DNA from: Shewanella pealeana ATCC 700345
Lineage (GTDB): Bacteria > Pseudomonadota > Gammaproteobacteria > Enterobacterales > Shewanellaceae
Assembly (NCBI RefSeq): GCF_000018285.1
Contig: NC_009901.1
Coordinates: 3,347,001 to 3,411,000 of the forward strand
Direction: 5' to 3'
DNA: 64,000 nucleotides
Shown: positions 18,183 to 27,542 of the stretch, piece by piece
Position numbering within the stretch: the first letter of the stretch is position 1
Layout: every line of letters begins with the position of its first letter
Notes under the pieces: generated by a model
Database searches by the model: none
What the model was told of the DNA's origin: nothing
The model's input: the letters and a program-made list of their open reading frames with translations, nothing else
Position numbers and translations under genes: made by a program

Positions 18183-21101
18183 TTACTTAATGTTAACCAC
18201 CAAGCTTGCACCTTCGCTCGATGGCGCACCATCGGCACTGATGTAGTACCAACCTTCTGCTGGAGCTGAGATTGTTAGGCTTTCAACATTATCCGCATTT
18301 TCAGACTTAACTTCGAATGAGTCAGGACCAGCCCAAGTCTGGCTATTACCATATAGATTCACATTACCGCTACCATGACCACTTGCAACAGTAACCTCTT
18401 CAGTACCTGTAGGCACATAGAAGTAGTAGCTTGAGTGACCATCTTCGATACAGATAGCCTCGCCAAACTCAACGCCACCATAGCTATATGGAGATTGTGT
18501 TGCACATGCATCAGCAACTGCTACAGGAGTTGTGCCTGTATCGCCCTCCTCTGTTAGGCTAACCTTAAGGCTGACACCGTCAAAGTCTTGGTGTGCGAGT
18601 AGGCTCACATATACCCAACCACTATTAGCAATCACGCTTAGCGATTCTTCGTTACCATCGTTTTCAGATCTTGCATCAAAGTCCGATGGCTTAGCCCAGA
18701 TATCTTGATTGAAGAACAGATCCACATCACCTTCACCGCCAGAGGTGCTGATATAAAGCGGCGTGTTATCTTCCTCTACATAGGTGTAGAAATAGTTAAT
18801 ATCTGTACCTTCAACACACTCAACTTTATCTTGAGTTAGCTTGCCATCTCTAATGGTTGCTACGCCGCAATGCTCGACAGGCTTATTTGGCTCATCAGTA
18901 TCTGCATTATCACCGATGCCATCACCATCCGAATCTGCCCACTCAGTAGGATCTGTTGGGAATACATCACCGTTGTCACCCACGCCATCACCGTCGGTAT
19001 CGACCGTTTCGCTAGCATCGGTTGGGAACGCATCTGCATTATCACCAACACCGTCACCATCAGTATCGCGGGTTTCACTCGGATCATGGGGGAAAGCGTC
19101 TTGGTCATCGGCTACGCCGTCACCATCTGAATCAATTGGATCAGTTATATCAATAGCAATTGACTCATCATTACTGGTCACTGAAGTCAACCAAGTGTTC
19201 CACTCGCTGTTATAGTTTTGACCAATAGTGTTATCGATATAAGCCAACCAACCATCGGCGTCACCACCACGTGCTAGCACTAATAATTCGTCAACATCAC
19301 TTCTGTGGTTTTCAAATAGGAAACGCACCGCTAGATAACCCCAGCTATAAACGCGATCTGAACCACTGTTATAGGTATTCGCTAGGATTTCGCTGAGGCT
19401 ATAGGCCTGAGAGCGCCCCATATCGACAGCACCGTCATTACGGTTCTGCTTAGATATGTACTCGGCTAGACCTTCTGACCACCAAACAGATTTACCCGTA
19501 TCGATATCAAAGTAGTTAAACGCACCATATTGATTAAAGCGGCCATCTAGATAATGAACATATTCGTGCTTAAGGTTCCAAACTAAAATATCTTCAGTCC
19601 AGGTTGCTTCATGCGCAATAAAACGCGCCTGATTACCTTCTTGTGAAGGTGTCCCCTCTAGGTACATACCACCATTGTCAGTACTAATACCAAAAATCAC
19701 ACCGGCATACTGGGCATAGTCATCGTAGCTATCGAAAATATTAACTTCTAAGCTTTCATTCAAATCATCGGCAACTGGCTGGTAACCCGTTGCGAGTACA
19801 TTATGGAACAGTGTTTCTTCTCCTCCCATAAGATCACAAGAGGCTTGTAGCTCATCATTAGTTAACTGCTGAGCACGAATATAGATGGTATCACTACAGT
19901 TGTAGTTGATAGGTAATGCCGTCTGTTCAAGCTCCTCTTCCCAGCCACATATCCCAAACTGTTCGCAATCACCTGGGTTATAATAATCTAGATAGCCTGC
20001 ACCGTCAGCCCACTCAGCAGACATACGTTCAAACTTGCTCATGTAGAGCTCTACACCGTCATTTAGGCGTGTTTTTAAGCTTTGTGGTAGATCCCAATAC
20101 GCTTGATACTCATAGAAGCGACCAAACTCATGAAAAGCATCTGTCGATTCATACTGGTAATCAGAGTTAATAATATAATCAGCAGTCGCAATATTCAGTA
20201 GCGCATCTATTAGCTCACCATGCTCCATGGCTAGCTTATTGTAATCCTCAGCCCAACTACCGTAATAAAGTGTAGTCAGTGCACTTGTCATCGCTGCGCG
20301 GTGGCGATTACTTGCTAAGAAGTCAGCATTAAACATCTGCAGGTAATCTGTAATTAAAGGCACGCTTTCAAGGATTCGATCGGCGCTCGACCATGAAGTG
20401 AAAAACTCCATTAAAGTGTCACCAGCAGAATGAGTGATCTCAAAAAGCTTAGGGTTCTTTGAATACTCAACTAACGCACCGTAAACGGCATCAGCGGCTA
20501 GGGTATCACTATAAGTTAGGTCGTCGTTATAGAACTCAATGTAAAATGCACCGCGTAAGAAGTAGAACAAGTTACGCATTTCATAACCTGTGCTGCTGTC
20601 GTAAGTCGCTGCCATAGAGGCCGCTTGATTAGCAACCGAAACCACATTTTCAGTCTGGTAAGCTGCAACAGATACTGCATCGTTACGTGAATAAAGCGCA
20701 GAGATACAAGAAATATCGGCTTCTCTCACATAATTAAATAACTCTTGGCCACTTAATGCTGCAAGCTCACTACTACATACCTCTGCTTCAGATTCAGCTG
20801 CAGGACCTACGGAACCAACAGCCCCCATTGGTCCTTCAACTTTCTGTTCTTTACTCTTATCGATATTCTGACGTTGAGTCTTTTCAGCATTTTTTTGCTT
20901 ACCAGGCACATTAGCGCCCTTTTCAAAGCGACTTTTCAGATCTTTTCCGTGAGCGGCTTTAGATGAAGCCTTTTCAGTTGGTGCGACTTCAGATGTTGCT
21001 AACGCAGCGCTAGGAAACAGAATAGCTGAACAAGCCAAGGCTAAAGCATGAACTTTAAACTGACCCTTTTTAGCTTGTGATTTAGATGATTTGATTGACA
21101 T
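18183..21101 (-). CDS. Secreted M9 collagenase (microbial collagenase)
   Basis: Zinc metalloprotease of peptidase family M9, the Vibrio-type collagenases that degrade native collagen. Counting from the frame start 21113: signal peptide about 20-40; Lys/Glu-rich propeptide; M9 N-terminal helical region about 105-390; catalytic HEYVH at 516-520 followed by the downstream Glu (SEGLAEY); four DxDGDGVxDxxDxFPxD thrombospondin type 3 calcium repeats about 657-735; and two PPC-type beta-sandwich domains (about 745-855 and 870-976), common on secreted proteases for substrate binding. ATG at 21101 has GGAG upstream. Single gene with its own terminator; probably a nutritional or virulence-type exoenzyme. 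Confidence 0.93.
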   Translation of the reverse strand: MSIKSSKSQAKKGQFKVHALALACSAILFPSAALATSEVAPTEKASSKAAHGKDLKSRFEKGANVPGKQKNAEKTQRQNIDKSKEQKVEGPMGAVGSVGPAAESEAEVCSSELAALSGQELFNYVREADISCISALYSRNDAVSVAAYQTENVVSVANQAASMAATYDSSTGYEMRNLFYFLRGAFYIEFYNDDLTYSDTLAADAVYGALVEYSKNPKLFEITHSAGDTLMEFFTSWSSADRILESVPLITDYLQMFNADFLASNRHRAAMTSALTTLYYGSWAEDYNKLAMEHGELIDALLNIATADYIINSDYQYESTDAFHEFGRFYEYQAYWDLPQSLKTRLNDGVELYMSKFERMSAEWADGAGYLDYYNPGDCEQFGICGWEEELEQTALPINYNCSDTIYIRAQQLTNDELQASCDLMGGEETLFHNVLATGYQPVADDLNESLEVNIFDSYDDYAQYAGVIFGISTDNGGMYLEGTPSQEGNQARFIAHEATWTEDILVWNLKHEYVHYLDGRFNQYGAFNYFDIDTGKSVWWSEGLAEYISKQNRNDGAVDMGRSQAYSLSEILANTYNSGSDRVYSWGYLAVRFLFENHRSDVDELLVLARGGDADGWLAYIDNTIGQNYNSEWNTWLTSVTSNDESIAIDITDPIDSDGDGVADDQDAFPHDPSETRDTDGDGVGDNADAFPTDASETVDTDGDGVGDNGDVFPTDPTEWADSDGDGIGDNADTDEPNKPVEHCGVATIRDGKLTQDKVECVEGTDINYFYTYVEEDNTPLYISTSGGEGDVDLFFNQDIWAKPSDFDARSENDGNEESLSVIANSGWVYVSLLAHQDFDGVSLKVSLTEEGDTGTTPVAVADACATQSPYSYGGVEFGEAICIEDGHSSYYFYVPTGTEEVTVASGHGSGNVNLYGNSQTWAGPDSFEVKSENADNVESLTISAPAEGWYYISADGAPSSEGASLVVNIK

Positions 21102-21885
21102 GTTTGACTCCAATTATTCGCGGCTATGTCGTTAAACCACCTAATACAGGAAAGTGATAATCGGACTGATATCGGGTTTGCTTGCCGCGCTTGTTGTTGC
21201 GATATTTTTATATTTGTTAATCTTTCGTTAAAAAGATGATCCAATTTATAATTTATACAATATCCACATGCAAGCAAAAATAATCACTCAGACTTTGGTA
21301 AATATGCACATAGGCAGTGATTTAATGAATGAACATTCAAGTGTCAAAAATCTTACTCAAGTTAAACAGTTACAATCACGATTTTGATCGCTATAACAAG
21401 AATATAAGTAGGCGCCGAAGGGTTTATCAGGTAGTGCTAAACAAGCTAACGTCATTATGTTTCCCCGATTTACTCGGCATTTATAAATTAATTAAATTCA
21501 CACCAGAACAAGGCATTGCTGCCAAAGCAGTCGTGTTCTCGGTTACAATTGCAGATAAAGAGCTAGCCCCCGACTAGTGGTGATTTTTATTGTTGTGGGA
21601 CTAAGTTATTTCGTTATCGTCAAAAATTAATCTAATGCTACTCAAGTAAGAATGAAAGGCGCTAATAACTTATTAAAAGTGATTAAAAATTCAATATTAA
21701 TTCCATATCAAACATGTATAACAAAAAGAAATAACATATTTAAAATCAGTTATGAGGAGAATCACAAAAAATAGACTTTTACGTCTGTAGCCCGATCACG
21801 CTACCATAGGCCCTTCTCATTATTTAGCCCTTTTCAACCAACTGGTTTAGGGCATGCTATAGACTGATTGGTATTGACCCGGGTT
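21102..21885. other. Long intergenic region
   Basis: About 780 AT-rich bases between the collagenase (minus) and the LysE-type gene (plus). An 82-codon open frame at 21329-21577 has no ribosome site and no recognisable product. The inverse of the AATACCAATCAGT motif occurs at 21863-21875, right before the LysE start. No terminator or RNA gene is clear. Confidence 0.35.
21863..21875 (-). repeat. Inverse AATACCAATCAGT motif
   Basis: ACTGATTGGTATT is the reverse complement of the first 13 bases of the 17-base motif. It lies directly before the LysE-type start codon. Confidence 0.5.
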
Positions 21886-22479
21886 ATGGAACTTATTCTA
21901 ACAATTGCTCTTTTCGCATTTTCATCAGGGATCACTCCTGGCCCCAATAACATCATGTTGATGTCTTCTGGGGTTAACTTCGGTGTTAAGCGCAGCCTGC
22001 CTCATCTATTTGGGATCTGCATCGGATTTCCTGCAATGGTGTTAGCCATAGGTTTAGGGTTAAGTGCGGTATTTCAGAGCTTTCCTGTACTGCATAGCAT
22101 CATCAAATATGTCGGGATCACCTATTTGCTGTATTTAGCATGGCTAATAGCTAATAGCAGCGCCAAGATGAATGGCAAAGACACCCCCTCGCCACTCACC
22201 TTTATACAGGCTGCAGCATTTCAATGGGTTAACCCAAAAGCATGGGTCATGGGGATAGGTGCAGTTGCGGCTTTTACTAGCATGAGCCATACATTAGCGC
22301 CTCAAGTAGCCACCATCTCATTAGTCTTTTTTGTTGTTGCTCTGCCTAGCGCCTTTATCTGGCTAGGGTTTGGAGTGGCATTAAAACGAATATTAAAGAA
22401 TCAAAAACAGCAAAAAATCTTTAATGTCACTATGGCACTCTTGCTTGTACTATCGATCCTACCTATGATCCGGCCATAA
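21886..22479 (+). CDS. LysE/RhtB family exporter
   Basis: Inner-membrane amino-acid exporter of the LysE/RhtB family, about 197 residues with six hydrophobic segments. The N-terminal SSGITPGPNNIMLMSSGVNFG motif and the internal QWVNPKAWVMGIGAVAAF segment are family hallmarks. These carriers expel excess amino acids or homoserine-type compounds by proton antiport; the substrate is unknown here. I choose ATG 21886 rather than the upstream TTG at 21868, because the membrane helix starts immediately. Downstream DUF1415 follows after 20 bases and may be cotranscribed. Confidence 0.87.
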   Translation: MELILTIALFAFSSGITPGPNNIMLMSSGVNFGVKRSLPHLFGICIGFPAMVLAIGLGLSAVFQSFPVLHSIIKYVGITYLLYLAWLIANSSAKMNGKDTPSPLTFIQAAAFQWVNPKAWVMGIGAVAAFTSMSHTLAPQVATISLVFFVVALPSAFIWLGFGVALKRILKNQKQQKIFNVTMALLLVLSILPMIRP

Positions 22480-22499
22480 CTTATCAAAGGTAGCATCTG

Positions 22500-23066
22500 A
22501 TGACTCAGGTAATCATTCCCGAATTACAAGCATACGCGACAGAAACCGAAAACTGGGTAAAACAGGTGATAATGAAATATAACATCTGCCCTTTCGCGAG
22601 ACGTGAAGTCGAGCGGGCCAGTATCAGATATGCCGTCATCGATGAATCTCGCATGCAAGATGTGTTACAGGCACTTATCGATGAGTGTGTTTATCTCGAT
22701 GAGCACACAGATATTGAAACCACCTTGTTTATTCTGCCTAGAGGGTTTGAGGGTTTTTACCTCTATCTAGATTTAGTCGATATCGCCAATGATCTATTAA
22801 TCGAGCAAGGCTACGAAGGTGAATATCAGCTAGCGAGCTTTCACCCTGACTATTGCTTTGAAGATGAGGCGCAAGACTCGGCGGCAAACTATACCAACCG
22901 CTCCCCTTATCCAACGCTGCACATTATTCGTGAAGCCAGTATGGAGTTGGCATTAGCCACTTACAATGAGCCAGAGACAATCCCTGAGCGCAACATTGCC
23001 TTTGCCGAGCGTAAAGGCAGTGAGTTCTTTGTGAATTTGCTTGCTCAGTGCAAGAAAAGCCAATAA
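22500..23066 (+). CDS. DUF1415 protein
   Basis: 188-residue cytosolic protein of the DUF1415 family. Recognisable segments are W-V-K-x-V-I-x-x-Y-N-I-C-P-F-A at the start, the FILPRGFEGFYLYLDLVDIAN stretch in the middle and FHPDYCFE followed by NRSPYPTLHIIRE. Conserved Cys, His and Asp suggest a metal or redox site, but the function is not known. It starts 20 bases after the LysE-type gene and precedes an RNase H gene by 70 bases, so the three may form one unit. Confidence 0.85.
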   Translation: MTQVIIPELQAYATETENWVKQVIMKYNICPFARREVERASIRYAVIDESRMQDVLQALIDECVYLDEHTDIETTLFILPRGFEGFYLYLDLVDIANDLLIEQGYEGEYQLASFHPDYCFEDEAQDSAANYTNRSPYPTLHIIREASMELALATYNEPETIPERNIAFAERKGSEFFVNLLAQCKKSQ

Positions 23067-23137
23067 CCATCTTCAAAGGCTACCTCATGTTAACCGTAGC
23101 CAAACAATGATTTATTAAGATTTAGGACATAAGCTAC

Positions 23138-23902
23138 ATGGCTAAAAAGTATTACGTGGTATGGGCTGGTCGTGAGACCGGCATTTTTACGAGCTGGGAT
23201 TACACCAAAAAGCAGGTCGACAAATTTCCTCAGGCCAAATATAAGTCTTTCCCAACCGAAGCTGAAGCCAAGGCTGCCTTTGCTAAGTCGCCGAGTTACG
23301 GCAGCGCGACAAGAAAACCTACATCAGGGCCAGCCAAAGCCAAAACAGCCGCTAAAGCCAGCCTAGATATCGATGTTAGTCGCTGTGATGTATCTATTTT
23401 TACCGATGGCGGCTGTGAGCCTAACCCAGGTAAAGCAGGCTCTGGAGTGGCGGTTTATCATAATGCCGTGCTTTCAGAACTTTATTACGGCCTTTATAAC
23501 GCTAACGGCACCAATAACTCAGCCGAGCTAAACGCCTTACACCAGGCGCTATTGATTGCCGATAAGGCACTAAAACAAGGGCAAAGCGTACAGATCTTAA
23601 GTGACTCACAGTACTCAATCAACTGCATTACTAATTGGGCTTACGGCTGGAAAACCAAAGGCTGGAAGCGCAAGGTTGCTGGTGATATCAAAAACTTAGA
23701 TATTATTCAGCAGTCTCATGCCTTGTATGATTCTCTAAAGGATAAACTTAACATTCAACACGTTGCCGCTCACGTTGGTATAGAAGGTAACGAATTGGCC
23801 GACCGCATGTCGATTTATGCTATCGACCAAAAAGACCCGGCGTTTTGTCGTTATCCAGACCCTATTGTACTGACTGATATTCTTAGCCTACGTGCCGGTT
23901 AG
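23138..23902 (+). CDS. Ribonuclease H with viroplasmin-like N-terminal domain
   Basis: Cuts the RNA strand of RNA-DNA hybrids. Residues 3-50 (KYYVVWAGRETGIFTSWDYTKKQV) form the hybrid-binding domain shared with eukaryotic RNase H1 and caulimovirus viroplasmin. An Ala/Lys-rich linker follows (55-80), then the RNase H fold with the acidic residues Asp90 (IFTDGGCEPNPG), Glu130 (NNSAELNAL), Asp156 (LSDSQYS) and the late Asp in NELADRMS. E. coli RNase HI lacks the N-terminal domain, so this is the longer type and may be a second RNase H besides a standard rnhA. 254 residues. Confidence 0.92.
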   Translation: MAKKYYVVWAGRETGIFTSWDYTKKQVDKFPQAKYKSFPTEAEAKAAFAKSPSYGSATRKPTSGPAKAKTAAKASLDIDVSRCDVSIFTDGGCEPNPGKAGSGVAVYHNAVLSELYYGLYNANGTNNSAELNALHQALLIADKALKQGQSVQILSDSQYSINCITNWAYGWKTKGWKRKVAGDIKNLDIIQQSHALYDSLKDKLNIQHVAAHVGIEGNELADRMSIYAIDQKDPAFCRYPDPIVLTDILSLRAG

Positions 23903-23983
23903 TATGTAGACATTAGTCGGTGTTTTATATTTATTAAGGCTAATTAATAGGTTTAAAGCATCGACTATGCGACAATCGCCGCC

Positions 23984-24403
23984 ATGAAAATCTACGTTCA
24001 CCTACATAAAGCCCCTATTCGCGTTCTCCGTATTGGAAAGCGTCGATTCTGGCTGCGCCTAAAACGCGATATGTTGGTATTAAAAGATGCGCTTTCTCAA
24101 GAAAAACAGGAGACTAAAGATATGTTAGTCACCTACAAGCGCTATACACGTAGACAAGCTTCGAAAGAAGAGCTAACACAAGCCAATAAGCAGTTTGCCG
24201 ATCTATTAAAAGGCCTCGGGTTAGGCATGTTTGCCGTATTACCCTTTGCCCCAATCACAATCCCTATCGTAGTCAAACTCGGAAAAGTTGTCGGCGTCGA
24301 TGTTCTGCCTAGCTCGTTTAATAACATGTCTGAACGTAAGGCCAATATCAGACGACTCTCCAGCGAGGCACGCCTGCAATCAAGCTCTGAACAGATAGAG
24401 TAA
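23984..24403 (+). CDS. LETM1-like protein
   Basis: 139 residues with very basic N-terminal third (RIGKRRFWLRLKRD), a central heptad-like helix, a hydrophobic segment GLGLGMFAVLPFAPITIPIVVKLGK (about 78-103), and VDVLPSSF. The FxxxxPFAPxTIPIVVKLGKxxGxDVLPSSF pattern is the LETM1 ribosome-binding-type motif found in mitochondrial LETM1 and in short bacterial relatives. In bacteria the role is unclear (some reports link it to biofilm). Probably membrane-associated. Independent gene after RNase H, 80 bases downstream. Confidence 0.7.
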   Translation: MKIYVHLHKAPIRVLRIGKRRFWLRLKRDMLVLKDALSQEKQETKDMLVTYKRYTRRQASKEELTQANKQFADLLKGLGLGMFAVLPFAPITIPIVVKLGKVVGVDVLPSSFNNMSERKANIRRLSSEARLQSSSEQIE

Positions 24404-24556
24404 TCATATTTCAGCTATATCTTAAAAGCGATAGCTCACAAATAACCAAGCTAGATCCTTGCTAAATTTCCGCCCTTGCCTTTCTCCTGAACGGTTTGCC
24501 TGATACTCTAAGTCCTAAGCTATCCTCATCTTTTAATAACAAAAAAGAGTCCTTAC

Positions 24557-25918
24557 ATGAGCAACCTTATTATCTCTGGTGCTTCTGGCATCCCTTTATC
24601 CATTTTCAATAGCGGGTCTTTCAACATCTGGCGTGAGCAACAAGCGCCACGCATTCAAAACTGGCTCAATACCACCCAATTTAAAGGCAAAGGCGCAAGT
24701 TTAATTCCTGGCGCAGAGGGTGAATTAGAGCAGGTCATTTTTGTCAGCGATAGCGAAGATTCATACTGGCTTTGCGGTGACTTAGTCAATCAACTTCCAG
24801 CAGGCCAATATGAGCTTAAAGGCGATGACCAGCTAATAAGAACGGCAGCATTTAGCTGGGGCTTAGGAGCATATCAGTTCGACCGTTATAAAAAGAGCGA
24901 GAAACAACATCCAGTGTTAATCGTGCCAACTCAGGCGCAGGCCGATGAAGCCAATAAGTTTATCCGCTCAGTGTCTTTGGTGCGTGATTTGGTAAACACT
25001 CCTGCTGCAGATATGATGCCGCAACACTTAGGTGACATCATGCTGGCCATGGCGCAAGAGTTTGGCGCAAGCATAAACCAAATTGTAGGCGATGAACTAC
25101 TGGAACAAAACTACCCAACCATTCATATGGTCGGCCGCGCCAGTGAAAACCTGCCACGCTTAATCGATCTCACCTGGGGTGATGAATCGGCGCCAAAACT
25201 AACCTTAGTCGGCAAAGGGGTATGCTTTGATTCAGGGGGACTGGATCTAAAACCCGGCTCAGGCATGCGCTTAATGAAGAAAGATATGGGCGGCGCGGCT
25301 CATGTTATCGGCCTAGCTCAACTCATCATGGCCCATAACTTACCAGTACGATTACGCGTACTGGTACCTGCCGTTGAAAACGCAGTTTCGGCCAATGCCT
25401 TCAGACCCGGTGACGTGATCACCACTCGTAAAGGCATAACTGTTGAAATTGACAATACCGATGCTGAGGGTCGTTTAGTCTTGTGTGATGCATTAGCTGA
25501 AGCCAACAATGATAAACCAGAACTGGTTATTGATTTTGCCACGCTCACAGGCGCTATGCGCATTGCATTAGGTACCGAGCTTCCAGGTTTTTTCAGTAAT
25601 GACGAAGAAGTCGCAGCGGGCTTTACCGCATCAGGCCTAAAGGTTGATGACCCTGTTTGGCGCATGCCACTACACAAGCCCTATATGGCGCTCACAGGCA
25701 GCGATATTGCCGATATTGCCAACTGCGCAACCACACCATTTGGTGGCGCAATTACCGCGGCTCTTTATTTAGAGGAATTTGTCGATAAAGATATCAGCTG
25801 GAGCCATTTCGATGTCATGGCCTACAATGTGCGTAAATTACCCGGCCGCCCAGTCGGCGGTGAAGCCTTCGGCATTCGTGCAGTATTTGATTATCTGCAA
25901 AATCGCTTTCATGCCTAA
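24557..25918 (+). CDS. M17 leucyl aminopeptidase family protein
   Basis: Cytosolic metallo-aminopeptidase of family M17 (PepA/PepB type), which removes N-terminal residues from peptides. The C-terminal catalytic half shows the two-metal ligands: KGVCFDSGGLDLKPGSGMRLMKKDMGGAAHV and the signature NTDAEGRL (about 300-307). The N-terminal 150 residues are the less conserved regulatory domain. Length 453 is a little shorter than E. coli PepA (503), so this looks like a second M17 enzyme rather than PepA itself; XerSite accessory binding is not implied. The gene is followed by a strong terminator. Confidence 0.9.
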   Translation: MSNLIISGASGIPLSIFNSGSFNIWREQQAPRIQNWLNTTQFKGKGASLIPGAEGELEQVIFVSDSEDSYWLCGDLVNQLPAGQYELKGDDQLIRTAAFSWGLGAYQFDRYKKSEKQHPVLIVPTQAQADEANKFIRSVSLVRDLVNTPAADMMPQHLGDIMLAMAQEFGASINQIVGDELLEQNYPTIHMVGRASENLPRLIDLTWGDESAPKLTLVGKGVCFDSGGLDLKPGSGMRLMKKDMGGAAHVIGLAQLIMAHNLPVRLRVLVPAVENAVSANAFRPGDVITTRKGITVEIDNTDAEGRLVLCDALAEANNDKPELVIDFATLTGAMRIALGTELPGFFSNDEEVAAGFTASGLKVDDPVWRMPLHKPYMALTGSDIADIANCATTPFGGAITAALYLEEFVDKDISWSHFDVMAYNVRKLPGRPVGGEAFGIRAVFDYLQNRFHA

Positions 25919-25930
25919 TTAGTACTCTTC

Positions 25931-25971
25931 CATGAATAAGGTCCGTTTATACAGGCCTTATTCATGCTTTT
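25931..25971 (+). terminator. Intrinsic terminator
   Basis: CATGAATAAGG (25931-25941) pairs with CCTTATTCATG (25956-25966), followed by CTTTTT. It lies 12 bases after the aminopeptidase stop. Confidence 0.85.
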
Positions 25972-26226
25972 TATCACTAAATATTCATCTGACTCTTTTT
26001 CACAGATACCCCATAAGTGAATAGCTCCCTCCGCACTGAGCATTTTTTGGCCACCAAGTCGCTATAAATATTAAAGTAGTTCCCTAAAACATCTGCCTTA
26101 CATCACATTCCTAATCTATTAAACACTGTAGCTGCTGTGATTGAGTATTCAGTCACAATATTCACCTAAAAAGTCGATATTATTCAGCTCCTAAATCCAA
26201 TGTCGGATTATAAACGAGAATAAAAA
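25972..26226. promoter_or_regulatory. Upstream region of the porin gene
   Basis: Together with the preceding terminator this makes a gene-free stretch of about 310 bases. It should carry the porin promoter. A dyad TGTGA...TCACA occurs at 26136-26157, but with a 12-base centre instead of the 6 of CRP sites. No firm -35/-10 pair could be chosen. Confidence 0.3.
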
Positions 26227-27360
26227 GTGAAAAAGCTTAAATTATCTATATTAATTGGTGCGTTACTTGGCGCACCTACGGTTGTAATGGCGGATGAATT
26301 CACACCTTCTGTTGATTTAGGTGGTGCAGTTAAAGTTAAGTACTTCGTTGATGATGGCAATGAAGCATCTAAGTCAAACGGCGGTACATTCGCATTTGAC
26401 GCATTAGAGCTAGATATCGATAGTCAGATTAGCGAAAACTGGTCAGCCAGTGCTAAATACATCTTCAAAAACTCTTCAAGCAACCATTTCGTTAAATACG
26501 CTTATGCTGCGTACAATGGTGTTGAAGATTGGCAGTTCCAAGGTGGTGTGATCAGCAAGCCATTTGGTAACAAGAGCTTCATCTCTCACAACTGGTGGGA
26601 AAGTATCAACTACTACATGGGCTTTGAAGACGACTACGATCTAGGTGCTAAGGCAATTTATAGCAAAGGTAACTGGACTTCTGAAGTCGCTTTCTTCAAG
26701 AACAGCGAATACTCGGCATCTGACAGCCGTGGTTACGCAGCTGATGCGTACACAGGTACTGTAAATGGTACAGACTATAACAACGAAGAAACCAACACCT
26801 TTAACATTCGTCAGTCTTACGTGTTAGACTTTGACAAGCTAACAGTACAACTAGGTGCATCGTTAGAATACGGTCAGTTATATGATTCACTTCATGACGA
26901 CCACGGTACTTCTACAGCTTACGCCGTGCATTTAGATGCACAGTACAGCGGTTACCAGCTACAACTGCAAATGGTTGACTACGACTACGACCAGTACGAT
27001 AGTGAAGGTAAAAACGGCTTGTACGCTATGAAGATGGGCGAAGGCTTCTATGAAGTTGCCGCTAAAGGTCAAATCTTCGCCGCTAACATCGCTAAAGCAA
27101 TGGCCTATGACTGGGGTACTGTAACTCTGTACAACGACTACAGCCATCTAACACCTGATACTGATATTAATGCTAACCTAAATGACTCTGTTATCAACAC
27201 AACAGGTATGAGCATTGGTGTATCAGACTTCTACATCTTCATCGACCACATCTACGGTAAGAACGCTGTATGGATCGGTGGCCAGCAAGGTCTAGGTATC
27301 GAAAACCAAGATGATGATTTCTACTCTCTATTTAACATCAGCGTTGCTTACTATTTCTAA
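26227..27360 (+). CDS. Outer-membrane porin (phosphate-selective/OprP-like type)
   Basis: 377 residues, with a signal peptide ending AMA-like (VVMADEF), then alternating amphipathic strands rich in aromatic and acidic residues, and a C-terminal F preceded by VAYY, the outer-membrane beta-barrel signal. The start FTPSVDLGGAVKVKYFVDD and the pattern of strands resemble porins of the OprP/OprO and general Shewanella porin groups, so it should form a diffusion channel for small anions or nutrients; the selectivity is not visible. The start codon is GTG. Strong codon bias (GGT, AAC, GAC) suggests high expression. A strong terminator follows. Confidence 0.8.
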   Translation: MKKLKLSILIGALLGAPTVVMADEFTPSVDLGGAVKVKYFVDDGNEASKSNGGTFAFDALELDIDSQISENWSASAKYIFKNSSSNHFVKYAYAAYNGVEDWQFQGGVISKPFGNKSFISHNWWESINYYMGFEDDYDLGAKAIYSKGNWTSEVAFFKNSEYSASDSRGYAADAYTGTVNGTDYNNEETNTFNIRQSYVLDFDKLTVQLGASLEYGQLYDSLHDDHGTSTAYAVHLDAQYSGYQLQLQMVDYDYDQYDSEGKNGLYAMKMGEGFYEVAAKGQIFAANIAKAMAYDWGTVTLYNDYSHLTPDTDINANLNDSVINTTGMSIGVSDFYIFIDHIYGKNAVWIGGQQGLGIENQDDDFYSLFNISVAYYF

Positions 27361-27428
27361 TATTAGTTGCTAAACGACTTTGTTAACTGAGTCGCCTTGC
27401 CCTTAACTATTTTGGGTAAGTGATATAC

Positions 27429-27455
27429 AAAGGCCTGCTTATGCAGGCCTTTTTT
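27429..27455 (+). terminator. Intrinsic terminator after porin
   Basis: AAAGGCCTGC / GCAGGCCTTT stem, TTAT loop and a run of T. Position is 70 bases after the porin stop. Confidence 0.85.
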
Positions 27456-27515
27456 ATTAAATTTATATTCTAATTTGGGGCTAATCCGCTACCCTTATAA
27501 TTACCCACTTCATCA

Positions 27516-27532
27516 AATACCAATCTGCATAA
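27516..27532 (+). repeat. Variant of the AATACCAATCAGTATAA motif
   Basis: AATACCAATCTGCATAA, two mismatches from the motif seen at 16194, 21863 (inverse) and 63764. It ends ten bases before the Rof-like start codon. Confidence 0.5.
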
Positions 27533-27542
27533 GGTCACAAAT

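Noticed and set aside
21329..21577. 82-codon open frame
   Set aside because: No ribosome site, no recognisable domain, in an AT-rich intergenic region; I do not call it a gene.
26136..26157. CRP site upstream of the porin gene
   Set aside because: TGTGA and TCACA halves are 12 bases apart instead of 6, so the spacing is wrong for CRP.
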